64,000 nucleotides of DNA, from contig OZ242007.1 in assembly GCA_965204695.1 (NCBI GenBank), positions 992,001-1,056,000 of the forward strand, given 5' to 3'. The notes beneath the pieces are model-generated. The model saw only the letters and a program-made list of their open reading frames with translations, was not told the origin of the DNA and made no database searches. Of the stretch, positions 55,491 through 64,000 are shown in pieces. A program made the translations under genes and the position numbers. Position 1 is the stretch's first letter; every line of letters begins with the position of its first letter. Source of the stretch: JAHEKD01 sp965204695 (GTDB lineage: Bacteria; Pseudomonadota; Gammaproteobacteria; Arenicellales; JAHEKD01).

Positions 55491-56948
55491 TTATTCATAA
55501 GGACAGTCCACATCACCGAGTTCTACATATACACTTTTGACTTGAGTATAAAAGTTAATCGCTTCGGGTCCATTCTCATGGCCGATGCCGGATTGCTTGT
55601 AACCGCCAATAGTAAGTTCTATCGGATTTAGGTTATAGTTATTTATCCAGCAAGTTCCAGCTTGTAGTTGGGCAATGACTCTATGACCACGTTTTATATC
55701 CTGAGTAAACACCCCTGCGGCTAATCCATATTCTGTATCATTTGCGGTTTTAATGACTTCATCTTCGTCTTCAAAGGTTAGTAAAGACAATACCGGACCA
55801 AAAATTTCATCCTGGCAAATGGTCATCTCGTTAGCGCAGTTATCAAAAATTGTAGGTTCAACAAAAGCGCCCTCTTCGCAACCAACAGGTCTCACTCTGT
55901 TACCGCCGCATAATAGCCTTGCACCCTCTTCAACGCCTTTGTTGATGTAACGAAGTACCTGCTCCATGTGGTCAAGTGATATCAATGCGCCAACCTGCGT
56001 TTCAGGATCCATTGGGTCACCAATCTTCAACTTTTCAGTGCGATTAACTAATTGTTCAACGAATTTATCTTTGATGGATTGATGGACAAATACCCGAGTA
56101 CCATTTGTGCAAATTTCTCCACCGGAATAAAAATTCGCCATCATTGCAGCAGACACGGCGTTATCGATTTCAGCATCTTCAAAAACAATCAACGGTGATT
56201 TACCACCTAGTTCCATTGTTACATGCTTGATGGTGCCAGCAGCTGCTTCCAATACTTTGCGGCCAGTTGCGGTAGAACCCGTCACTGAAACTTTCTCAAT
56301 ATTGGGATGACTTGCTAACCCGCTGCCTACCTCGGCATCCCCCGTAAGAACATTAAAAACACCATCCGGCAAACCGGCTTCGGTGAAAATCTCAGCTAAC
56401 TTAAATGTCGTCAATGGCGTTGAGGGTGCAGGCTTATAAATCAAACTATTGCCACAGGCCAAAGCCATGGCCGACTTCCAGCAAGCAATTTGAATAGGAT
56501 AATTCCAGGCGCCTATTCCAGCACATACACCTAATGGCTCACGGCGGGTATAGCCAAAGGCATTGTTTAAATCGACATGATAGCCTCGAATCGTAGGCGC
56601 AATACCGGCGAAATATTCAATGCAGTCCGCACCACTGGCAATATCAACGGCTATAGTTTCCTGAATTGGTTTCCCCGTATCCTGGGTCTCTAGTTCAGCC
56701 AGTTCATCATTACGCTCTCGCAACAAACACACCGCATTCATTAGAATTCGTGCACGCTCTGTACCTGTCATCGCTGACCAGATTCTAAAACCTTCCGAAG
56801 CCGAGTCGACAGCTTTGTCTAAATCATCCAATCCTGCAAGCTGTATATCAGCCAACACCTGACCATTAGCTGGATTTATATCTTGATAAGTTTGACCCGA
56901 TGCACAATCAACGAAATGACCATGAATATAAATTTGTTGAATTGACAT
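55491..56948 (-). CDS. betB: Betaine aldehyde dehydrogenase
   Basis: A 485-aa NAD(P)-dependent aldehyde dehydrogenase forming glycine betaine. The catalytic Glu is in VTMELGGKSPLIVF and Cys in SGGEICTNGTRVFV. Other family segments: GVCAGIGAWNYPIQIACWKS and KQSGIGHENG. Start: ATG 56948 (MSIQQIYIHGHFVD); in-frame extension upstream is not typical of the family. Second enzyme of choline oxidation, downstream of betT with the multi-hairpin element in between. Confidence 0.95.
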   Translation of the reverse strand: MSIQQIYIHGHFVDCASGQTYQDINPANGQVLADIQLAGLDDLDKAVDSASEGFRIWSAMTGTERARILMNAVCLLRERNDELAELETQDTGKPIQETIAVDIASGADCIEYFAGIAPTIRGYHVDLNNAFGYTRREPLGVCAGIGAWNYPIQIACWKSAMALACGNSLIYKPAPSTPLTTFKLAEIFTEAGLPDGVFNVLTGDAEVGSGLASHPNIEKVSVTGSTATGRKVLEAAAGTIKHVTMELGGKSPLIVFEDAEIDNAVSAAMMANFYSGGEICTNGTRVFVHQSIKDKFVEQLVNRTEKLKIGDPMDPETQVGALISLDHMEQVLRYINKGVEEGARLLCGGNRVRPVGCEEGAFVEPTIFDNCANEMTICQDEIFGPVLSLLTFEDEDEVIKTANDTEYGLAAGVFTQDIKRGHRVIAQLQAGTCWINNYNLNPIELTIGGYKQSGIGHENGPEAINFYTQVKSVYVELGDVDCPYE

Positions 56949-57011
56949 TGCTTTATATAGCTCCAAATAGATTTCCCCGGCCTTGTGCCGGAACCTCAAT
57001 ATTTTTACTGA

Positions 57012-57165
57012 AATCCGGCTAAAGCCGGGCGCTTATCGTAACAGCCCTTTTGAGCTGCTACGATGAACATCACATCTTAAATGATGTGTGTGATGTTCAA
57101 TCTAAATACACTCATTCATTCACGGGTAAACCCGTGGTATTCTGTCGCTTACGCGAACGATAAAA
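57012..57165. repeat. Multi-hairpin dispersed element, copy B
   Basis: Copy of the element at 13434-13585, here between betT and betB. Hairpins: CCGGC-TAAA-GCCGG (57015-57028), CACGGG-TAAA-CCCGTG (57121-57136), TCGC-TTAC-GCGA (57145-57156), and a longer stem around 57065-57098 (GAACATCACATC/GATGTG...GATGTTC). The last 73 bp match copy A in 67 positions. Stem changes relative to A keep pairing: CCGGG/CCCGG becomes CCGGC/GCCGG, and CGGGC/GCCCG becomes CGGGT/ACCCG. Confidence 0.75.
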
Positions 57166-57227
57166 GAAAAATCGATTGGCTGAAACAGCCAATCGATTAT
57201 AAATGAATCAGTTACAGGTAAACTAGA

Positions 57228-58829
57228 TTATCTGTTTAAAAATTCCAGTTCCCTGCGGTCTTCATAGTCTGGTAACGGGTGTTCTTCATGAAGCGTTTTT
57301 ACCATTCCATAGATCATAAGAAGAACGATGACCGATATCGGTAATCCAGCTACGATTGACGCGGTTTGTAACGCACTTAAACCACCCGCTAGCATAAGCA
57401 CAGCGGCCACGATACCAGCGGTTAATCCCCAGAATATACGAAATTTTATAGGTGGATTTTCGTCACCCATTGATAGCATTGTACATAGCACTAACGTGCC
57501 AGAATCAGAAGATGTAACGAACCAAGAGATTAATAAAACCGTAATCAGAACATAAATCGGGTAAGTGAGCCAGTCATATCCGAATCCAGCGACCGTTTGA
57601 AAAACGCCAAGCGCATAGTCTTCATTAACGGCTTCTAATACTCCAGCACTATTAAATAGGTCAACACCTGCAGCCGCACCGCCAAACACACCCATCCAAA
57701 TAATTACGACAGAGACTGGCACAAATAACACTGCAAATGTGAATTCTCTAATCGTACGGCCTTTAGATACACGTGCAATAAACATCCCTACAAACGGACA
57801 CCATGCGATCCACCAACCCCAATAGAAGATAGTCCACCAACTTTGCCATTCATTACCGACTTCCCGGTTAATCCAAAATCCCATAGGGATGACATTCCAC
57901 AAATAGTCACCTGCTCCGGAAATGGTAATACCAAGGATAAAAGCGGTTGGACCAAGGACAAGGAATAGCAGCAGCAGACCCAGACTTGCCATGACATTCA
58001 TTTCGGACAAAATCCGCACACCCTTTCCAACTCCAGATGCCGCTGAAGCAGTGCCTAAGACAGTGATGATTGCAACCAGAATTAATTGGTTTGTAATCGT
58101 GTTCTCCATAATACCGAGGCGCTCCATACCGGCACCGATTGGGACAATACCAAGCCCCAGTGAGGTAGCTATCCCGAATATGGTTCCGAATACAGCGATC
58201 AAGTCTACAAGGTGCCCCCAGGGACCATAAATTTTGTCTTTCAATACTGGATATAAAGCGACCCTTGGTGTCAATGGCAAGTTGTTTCGATAGGCAAAAT
58301 AAGCCAAGCACATGCCCGTCAATACATAAAGGCCCCATCCATGAAAACCCCAGTGGAAACTTGTCAAGGTCACTGATTTAACAGCTGCTGCCGTGGATCC
58401 TGCCTCAAGGCCCTCCTGTGTTGCAAACGGATTTCCTTGAATATGAAACATAGGCTCCGCAACACCCCAGTAGATAAGCCCTGAGCCAAGTCCCGCGGAA
58501 AACAACATCGCGACCCAAGAAAATGTTGAAAAATCAGGCTCATCATCCTCTTTGCCAAGCTTTACATCGCCGAATCGACTAAACAGCACCCATAGAGAAA
58601 AGAACAGTGCTGCATTTACAACCAACACATAAAACCAATCTAACGATCCAATGACAAAGCTCTTGCCCGCAGAAAACACTTCAGAAGACCTTTCCACATC
58701 GATGATCGTATAAACGACAAAGGCAATGATCATAATCATTGAAGCAATCGCCATGGTTGCATTCATACCAGCAAATAAACCTTTCTTTGCGACCAGATCC
58801 TGCGCACTCATTTTCGATTGTTTATCCAT
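57228..58829 (-). CDS. betT: BCCT-family choline/betaine transporter
   Basis: A 533-aa secondary transporter of the betaine/choline/carnitine family with 12 membrane segments. Signature FYWGWWIAWCPFVGMFIARV lies near residue 338; others are GLGSGLIYWGVAEPMFHIQG and FFSLWVLFSRFGDVKLG. Good RBS AGAGGTGGAAC. It lies between a PotD-like binding protein and betB/betA under the BetI operators, so choline is the likely substrate, though glycine betaine cannot be excluded. Confidence 0.88.
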   Translation of the reverse strand: MDKQSKMSAQDLVAKKGLFAGMNATMAIASMIMIIAFVVYTIIDVERSSEVFSAGKSFVIGSLDWFYVLVVNAALFFSLWVLFSRFGDVKLGKEDDEPDFSTFSWVAMLFSAGLGSGLIYWGVAEPMFHIQGNPFATQEGLEAGSTAAAVKSVTLTSFHWGFHGWGLYVLTGMCLAYFAYRNNLPLTPRVALYPVLKDKIYGPWGHLVDLIAVFGTIFGIATSLGLGIVPIGAGMERLGIMENTITNQLILVAIITVLGTASAASGVGKGVRILSEMNVMASLGLLLLFLVLGPTAFILGITISGAGDYLWNVIPMGFWINREVGNEWQSWWTIFYWGWWIAWCPFVGMFIARVSKGRTIREFTFAVLFVPVSVVIIWMGVFGGAAAGVDLFNSAGVLEAVNEDYALGVFQTVAGFGYDWLTYPIYVLITVLLISWFVTSSDSGTLVLCTMLSMGDENPPIKFRIFWGLTAGIVAAVLMLAGGLSALQTASIVAGLPISVIVLLMIYGMVKTLHEEHPLPDYEDRRELEFLNR

Positions 58830-58868
58830 GTTCCACCTCTTGAATTAAATTAGTTAAATACATCATGA

Positions 58869-59993
58869 CTAACGAACCGTACCGGCTGCGCCTTTCATAC
58901 TCGCCTCTTCGGCCCAGGCATTGAATTTCTCGGCTATCGAAGCATGATTAGCTGCCCACCATTCGGCATTGGACAGAATAGAAACCGCGTCACCACGTGC
59001 TTCGCCGTTAGGCAGATTCTCTTGGACATCCTGGGGAATCAAGCTCAACGCGGATTGTCGTGTCGGGCCGTTAGCTAAATATTTAGCTTGATTAGCCATT
59101 GATTCACTGCTACTGGCAAATTTAATAAATTCCATCGCTTCGGATTTATTAGGGCTACCTTTGACAATGCCGAACAAATCCATTTCGACCACTCGTCCGT
59201 CCCAATTAACCGTATAATGTGAGTCTTCTTCTTTGCTGCCTTCGACACCAGTCGTTGCCCAAATTGAGCTCATAGCAACATCGCTGTTATTGAGCATGCG
59301 AATCGGATCACGACCATTTTCCCACCAGACAATATGCGCCTTGATTTGATTTAATTTAGCAAAGGCTTGCTCTAAGCCCTCTTCTGTTTCTAAGGTGCTG
59401 TAGATTTCATTCGCTGGCACACCATCCGCTAGCAACGCCCATTCCATAATGACAGAGGGGTCTTTACGAATGCCCCGACGACCAGGAAAGCTCTTGAGAT
59501 CAAAAAAATCAGAAATTGTTGCAGGCGTTGCATCAGTAAATGCCTCATTGTCATAAGCAAAGATTGTTGCCCAAACAATTACACCTACGCCACAATCATT
59601 TAGCGCACCATCGATAAAGTCACTTTTGTAACCACTACCATCAACTCCATTAGGCAATGAAGAATGATTGATTTTTTCAAGCAAACCCTCATTACATCCA
59701 CGCAAGGAATCCGCTTGAGTTAAATCAACAACATCCCATTTGATATTGGCTGACTCAACCTGATCTCTTATTTCCTTAAGTCCACCGGCATAATGATCGA
59801 CATTCACCGATTTGCCTGTTTGCTGTTCATATGGATTTACAAATCCCAGCATTTGACTGCGCATATAAGGCCCAGTCCAGGTTGTAAAAGTCAGGTCTTC
59901 ATGTGCTTGAACCGGAGTTAAAGCAACTAAAGTTGCGGTGAGTAAGCTTGTCCGAAAAAGATTAAAAAACGGATAATTAGATTTTCGTATCAT
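58869..59993 (-). CDS. PotD-like ABC substrate-binding protein
   Basis: A 374-aa periplasmic binding protein of the spermidine/putrescine-type (PotD/PotF) family with signal peptide (LTATLVALTPVQA). Segments are LTFTTWTGPYMRSQMLGFVN, WDVVDLTQADSLRGCNEGLL, SFPGRRGIRKDPSVIMEWAL and IVWWENGRDPIRMLNNSDVA. Strong RBS GGAGAAGTAG. No cognate Pot permease is nearby; the only ABC permease in the locus is ProW-like. Its place in the bet operon under BetI suggests a choline-related ligand. Confidence 0.82.
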   Translation of the reverse strand: MIRKSNYPFFNLFRTSLLTATLVALTPVQAHEDLTFTTWTGPYMRSQMLGFVNPYEQQTGKSVNVDHYAGGLKEIRDQVESANIKWDVVDLTQADSLRGCNEGLLEKINHSSLPNGVDGSGYKSDFIDGALNDCGVGVIVWATIFAYDNEAFTDATPATISDFFDLKSFPGRRGIRKDPSVIMEWALLADGVPANEIYSTLETEEGLEQAFAKLNQIKAHIVWWENGRDPIRMLNNSDVAMSSIWATTGVEGSKEEDSHYTVNWDGRVVEMDLFGIVKGSPNKSEAMEFIKFASSSESMANQAKYLANGPTRQSALSLIPQDVQENLPNGEARGDAVSILSNAEWWAANHASIAEKFNAWAEEASMKGAAGTVR

Positions 59994-60035
59994 CTACTTC
60001 TCCTCTAAAGTACTGTGTCTATGTGGTTTGTTATT

Positions 60036-60074
60036 TATTGGATGCTTATCCAATAAATTGGACGATTGTCCAAT
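60036..60074. promoter_or_regulatory. betI: Tandem BetI operators
   Basis: Two perfect palindromes, TATTGGAT-GCTT-ATCCAATA (60036-60055) and ATTGGAC-GATT-GTCCAAT (60057-60074), share half-sites TTGGA/TCCAA with 4-bp centres and are 20 bp apart centre to centre. They lie between divergent betI and the PotD-like gene, 53-91 bp before the betI ATG. The shape suits TetR-type BetI, repressing both directions until choline binds. Confidence 0.75.
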
Positions 60075-60126
60075 ATAATTGATATACTGTTAAAATACAA
60101 GTCAAAACGAGACTTATAGTTAATAC

Positions 60127-60708
60127 ATGCAAAACGTTAATATTGCTAACTTAAGGCGCCAACAACTCATCGAGGCGACAATGGAATGCGTTGATGAGCA
60201 TGGTATTAATGGAACTACCATTTCGAAAATCAGCAAACATGCTGGGGTTTCTAATGGCATCGTTCATCATTATTTTCACAATAAGGATGATCTACTGGAA
60301 GCCACTATGCGATTAATGCTAGAACATTTAAAACAGGGAATTTTGAAAAGGAAAGAAACGGCGAAAAATCATTACGAATGCATTGTCGCAATTATTGAAG
60401 GTAATTTTTCTGCCAAACAAATTGAACACAAATCGACAAAAATTTGGTGCTCATTCTGGGCGGAAGCTTTGCATCAGCCTGCTTTGAATAGACTGGAAGT
60501 CATTAGTAAAAATCGGATGAAATCAAATCTTGCCTATCATTTGAATCATTTACTTCCTAAAGAAAAAGCAGGGCTTGTTGCCTCAACAATGGCTGCTTTG
60601 ATCGCTGGGTTATGGTTGCATGGCGCTTTTGACAAAAATGGTATTAATGTCGAAAAGGCCAAAAAGCAATGTCTGAACTATCTAGATCTTGAACTCAATT
60701 CAAACTAA
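60127..60708 (+). CDS. betI: Choline-responsive TetR-family repressor BetI
   Basis: A 193-aa TetR regulator whose helix-turn-helix reads TTISKISKHAGVSNGIVHHY (residues 28-47) and whose later segment SFWAEALHQPALNRLEVIS matches BetI. BetI represses bet genes and is released by choline. ATG 60127. It is divergent from the PotD-like/betT/betB/betA operon and convergent with the proW-like gene (7 bp between stops). Confidence 0.92.
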   Translation: MQNVNIANLRRQQLIEATMECVDEHGINGTTISKISKHAGVSNGIVHHYFHNKDDLLEATMRLMLEHLKQGILKRKETAKNHYECIVAIIEGNFSAKQIEHKSTKIWCSFWAEALHQPALNRLEVISKNRMKSNLAYHLNHLLPKEKAGLVASTMAALIAGLWLHGAFDKNGINVEKAKKQCLNYLDLELNSN

Positions 60709-60714
60709 GCATTA

Positions 60715-62829
60715 CTAAAGCATCCCTTCATACTTTTTTGCAACCCAGGCCTGCATAATGCGGTCAGTAATCATGGCCAGCAACGCCATTGATAAGCCAG
60801 CGATTAATCCCAAGCCTGTATCCGCCGCGCTAAGCGCTAAAAAGATTTGCTGACCCAACCCAGTTGTACCAACCAAAGCAGCAATCACCAACATGGCAAA
60901 ACCGTACATAATGGTTTGATTTAAGCCCACCATAATAGTAGGAATAGCTAGTGGCACTTTTACCTGCCAAAAAATTTGGCTAGGTGTACATCCTTGTTCA
61001 ACGGCGACTTCAATCAACTGAGGTGAAACTTGACGTAGGCCGCTCTCTGTATAACGAATAGCGGGAACAAAAGCATAAGCGATTATCGCCAATAGTGCCG
61101 TGAACTCACCGACTTGAAAAAACATTAATACCGGGATCAAAAATACAAACAGCGGGATAGTCTGAAAAGTATCAGCAATCGGTCTGACGATTGAAGAAAC
61201 ACGGTTACTGGAAGCTGCCCAAACTCCGATGGCAGAGCCGAACAAGAATGACAGGATTACGGCAGCCCCACAGAGATAAATTGACAACATAGCACGTTCC
61301 CACATGCCAGTGATTAGAATAAAACCCAGCGAACATCCAGCAAACAATGCCACAGAACGCCCCCCTGCCTGCCACGCTAGCAAAACAACCGCTGCAGTTA
61401 GAACAATCCAAGGCGCACCAGTCAGACCGTAGTAAAGTATATATGCCAGTGCTGCTATGGTTAAACCAGCTTGCCAACTTTTGCGAAACCCAATAAACAC
61501 ACTCAAAGCCAATACTGCTAAAGCATATCCCCAGCGCATGGCTTCTGTAAAATCAAATCCCCAGGTTAGTGGCAGAATGGCTTTACTAAAGCCAATGCGA
61601 AGCGGTAATAAGTAATAAAAGAAAAAGGTATTTTTAATGTCGGTTAAGAGCTGGCCATAACCGGCAACTATACCTTCCAGTTTTGCATCCAGCCATTCCG
61701 ATACTGCTTTTGAAAAGCCACTACCTTCGACAGAAAAATCAAAACCAATGGTTTTAATCAGAACACACAATCCGATCAGTCCAAGAATTAGACTTATCCA
61801 CATTTTTTTATTAGCCTGATTTTTGGCTTTGGTGGCATCGTCCTGAGTCACATAGGCGGATGAAATCCTATCCATGACAATAGCAATCAAGACAATTACA
61901 AACCCAGCCAACAAGCTTTCACCAAATCGCGCTTTGCGGATCGTGCTTAGCACTTCCCAGCCGATATCCCCAAAACCACCAATGACTGATGCAATAATTA
62001 CCATGCTCAAGGTCGCCATGATGGTTTGATTAATTCCGACCTTGATTTGTGCCATGGCAGCAGGTAATTCGACCCAAAACAAACGTTGATAACTGGAAAC
62101 CCCGGACATCTTAGCGGCTTCAACAATTTCGTAAGGAACTTGTTTCAAACCTAAGTGCACATTTCTGACCATGGGTGGACAAGCGTAGATTGCGCTAGCG
62201 ATCAAACCTACTACCGGCCCAAACCCGAATAAAACAAGAATTGGAACTAAATAAGCAAAGGTTGGCATGGTCTGCATGATGTCCAGAATCGGCGGCACAA
62301 TACGTTTACCTATCTCTGTGCGATCAGCTGCTATACCAATTGCCAGACCTAGCAATAAGGATAAAGGAACCGCTATCCCAACCAGTGCCATCGTACTCAT
62401 TGATGGATTCCAGTAACCGGACAAAGCGATATAAAGCAGTGCCAATAAACAAATAATGGCTAAGCGAATTCCCGAGGCATGCCAGGCCAGCAGCACTACA
62501 CCTGCCACAGTGATCGGCCATGGTGTCCACTGTAAAATATCGCGCAGCAAAATCATTGGCCATTCTAGAATCGCGGCAATGGCACGTGTAACGGGCTTCA
62601 CCACTTCGACGATTGTATCCATGGCTGTATTGATCCAATCTGCCAAAGGAATAACCCACTCCGCTGGAAATTTATGTAACCAGCTTAAAGCACCTGAAAA
62701 AAAGTGAACCACTAAAGCAGCGGCGGCCAGTAATAACCATGGTGATAATCCAGAGTAAAAAAAGTTGCGCGAAGAAGCAGTCGGATTAAGAACTGTGCTA
62801 GCTGTCACTCTTTCCCCCGCTGAGTGCAT
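60715..62829 (-). CDS. Double ProW-type ABC permease
   Basis: A 704-aa membrane protein with two complete ProU-type permease domains. First half: PLSLLLGLAIGIAADRTEIG, ILDIMQTMPTFAYLVPILVL, NQTIMATLSMVIIASVIGG. Second half: SFLFGSAIGVWAASSNRVSS, ADTFQTIPLFVFLIPVLMFF, NQTIMYGFAMLVIAALVGTT. Typical ProW is about 350 aa, so this is a tandem fusion. Two start options exist: ATG 62829 with no ribosome binding site, or GTG 62808 after GGGGGAAAGA, both overlapping the ATPase gene's end. Confidence 0.9.
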   Translation of the reverse strand: MHSAGERVTASTVLNPTASSRNFFYSGLSPWLLLAAAALVVHFFSGALSWLHKFPAEWVIPLADWINTAMDTIVEVVKPVTRAIAAILEWPMILLRDILQWTPWPITVAGVVLLAWHASGIRLAIICLLALLYIALSGYWNPSMSTMALVGIAVPLSLLLGLAIGIAADRTEIGKRIVPPILDIMQTMPTFAYLVPILVLFGFGPVVGLIASAIYACPPMVRNVHLGLKQVPYEIVEAAKMSGVSSYQRLFWVELPAAMAQIKVGINQTIMATLSMVIIASVIGGFGDIGWEVLSTIRKARFGESLLAGFVIVLIAIVMDRISSAYVTQDDATKAKNQANKKMWISLILGLIGLCVLIKTIGFDFSVEGSGFSKAVSEWLDAKLEGIVAGYGQLLTDIKNTFFFYYLLPLRIGFSKAILPLTWGFDFTEAMRWGYALAVLALSVFIGFRKSWQAGLTIAALAYILYYGLTGAPWIVLTAAVVLLAWQAGGRSVALFAGCSLGFILITGMWERAMLSIYLCGAAVILSFLFGSAIGVWAASSNRVSSIVRPIADTFQTIPLFVFLIPVLMFFQVGEFTALLAIIAYAFVPAIRYTESGLRQVSPQLIEVAVEQGCTPSQIFWQVKVPLAIPTIMVGLNQTIMYGFAMLVIAALVGTTGLGQQIFLALSAADTGLGLIAGLSMALLAMITDRIMQAWVAKKYEGML

Positions 62830-63849
62830 TCGCTAAACGTTCAGGTGTGATGACGCCTATTGTATTGCCACTTTCATCTTTTACAGGCAATTCACCGCCT
62901 CGCTCAGCACTCCAGGACAGCGCATCCTCAAGTGTCATATCGGTGCTTAAACCTTCACCTGAAGTTTCCATCGTTGATGTTTCCATCAGTTGTGAAACTT
63001 TAATAATCTTGGTTCGAGGAGCTTCTTTTACGAATTCTGCAACATAATCATTGGCAGGTGAAAGCACAATTTCCTGGGGTGTGCCCACCTGTACAATTAA
63101 ACCGTCTTTCATGATTGCAATGCGATCAGCCAGACGCACGGCTTCCATAAAATCATGAGTGACGAAAACAATGGTTTTATGAAACATCGTTTGCAGACGT
63201 AACAATTCAGATTGCATTTGCCAGCGAATCAGTGGGTCAAGTGCACTAAAGGGTTCGTCAAGAAACCATAATTCCGGATCAACAGCCAACGATCTAGCGA
63301 TACCAACACGTTGCTTTTGTCCACCGGAAAGTTGATGTGGATAAGCTGCATCACGGCCTTCCAAACCTACTAACTCGATCATTTCCATGGCCTTGTCATA
63401 ACGTGTCTTTTCATCAATACCTTGCACTTTGAGCGGAAAGGCAACGTTATCGACAACTGTCATGTGCGGGAATAAACCGAAATGCTGAAATACCATTCCC
63501 ATTTTGGTGCGACGTATCGACATCAGTTCTTTCTCAGAAACTGAAAGGAAATCTTCACCGTCTAATAGTAGTTGGCCAGCACTAGGCTCTGTGAGACGCG
63601 ACATGCAACGCATCAAAGTAGACTTCCCCGAGCCTGACAAGCCCATCAAAACAAAAACTCGCCACGTTTTATTTGTAAATTAATATCGCCACTGGCGACA
63701 ATACCACCGGAACTTTTTAACTCCTTGCAAAATTTATCGCACTCATCACCAATGGGTAAAGCCTGGCTAGCAAGTTTGGATTCGCTACCTTCACCAAACA
63801 CTTTCCAAAGCTTTTTACATTCGATTGTTATGTCTGTTTCTTCTGACAC
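62798..63849 (-). pseudogene. proV: ProV-type ABC ATPase with CBS domain, frameshifted
   Basis: A ~350-aa glycine-betaine/choline-type ATPase read in two frames. N-terminal part: TIECKKLWKVFGEGSE, ending LQIKRGEFLF then TGA. C-terminal part: VLMGLSGSGKSTLMRCM, LSGGQKQRVGIARSLAVDPE, FVTHDFMEAVRLADRI and a C-terminal CBS region. Adding one base to the run of five A (63653-63657, plus strand) joins them as GEFFVLMGLSGSGKS and gives 351 codons. It may be a true mutation or a homopolymer sequencing error. Downstream is the double permease. Confidence 0.82.
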
Positions 63850-64000
63850 TTCCGTTCCCTTAAGTAAATAGTCAGTGTGTATATTCTATCACCCTACTTT
63901 GCTCCCTTATCAAAGAGGCAGAAAGGACTTGTCCCGCACTTGTTGCGGGATCTCCCAAATTTGACTCCTCAGTGCTCACTATGAGATCCCGGCATAAAGC
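63850..64000. other. Upstream region of proV with palindromic repeat
   Basis: Non-coding. TCCCGCA (63932-63938) and TGCGGGA (63944-63950) form a 7-bp stem of the dispersed repeat family, followed by GAGATCCCGGCAT. No gene start seen up to the window edge. Confidence 0.45.

Noticed and set aside
57907..58338. 143-codon minus-strand frame inside betT
   Set aside because: Out-of-frame overlap of a clear BCCT transporter.

Overview
The window looks like a chromosome segment of a heterotrophic gammaproteobacterium. This rests on protein flavour, moderate AT-richness, an IS66 element, dispersed ATTCCCGC-type palindromes and many LysR-type regulators. The genus cannot be told from the sequence alone. 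There are no rRNA or tRNA genes and no CRISPR array.

The dominant theme is use of quaternary and methylated amines. At the right end (about 53.5-63.9 kb) is a choline locus. It holds a ProV-like ATPase (broken by a one-base frameshift), a double-length ProW-type permease, the repressor BetI with two perfect palindromic operators, a PotD-like binding protein, a BCCT transporter, betaine aldehyde dehydrogenase (betB) and choline dehydrogenase (betA). At the left end (1-12.3 kb) are the downstream steps: a Rieske oxygenase of the glycine-betaine/carnitine type with two small ferredoxins and a GbdR-like regulator, sarcosine oxidase soxB-soxD-soxA (soxA runs off the edge), glyA and sdaA. Together they suggest choline -> glycine betaine -> dimethylglycine -> sarcosine -> glycine -> serine -> pyruvate. 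A DgcA-like flavoenzyme at 17.6-19.6 kb could supply the dimethylglycine step.

The middle (13-46 kb) is a patchwork of small regulator-plus-enzyme modules. These are a LysR/DUF1330/luciferase-like/SDR operon, an M48 lipoprotein protease, a 3-hydroxybutyrate-dehydrogenase-like SDR, an endonuclease I, a DmdA-like demethylase paired with a FadN-like beta-oxidation enzyme, an ArsR/old-yellow-enzyme operon with an apparently leaderless ArsR mRNA, and a branched-chain-type ABC importer whose two ATPases are fused in one polypeptide next to a PhyH dioxygenase and its LysR. Small GNAT, NYN, PhyH and hypothetical genes follow.

At 46.6-49.0 kb lies a decayed IS66 element that seems to have cut off the start of a membrane protein. 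To its right are a gingipain-type (C25) secreted protease and a frameshifted AlbA_2-domain gene. Most unusual are a ~150-bp multi-hairpin element present twice with compensatory base changes (13434-13585 and 57012-57165), a 70-bp remnant of a second, diverged sdaA next to glyA, and three single-base deletions in or beside short homopolymers.
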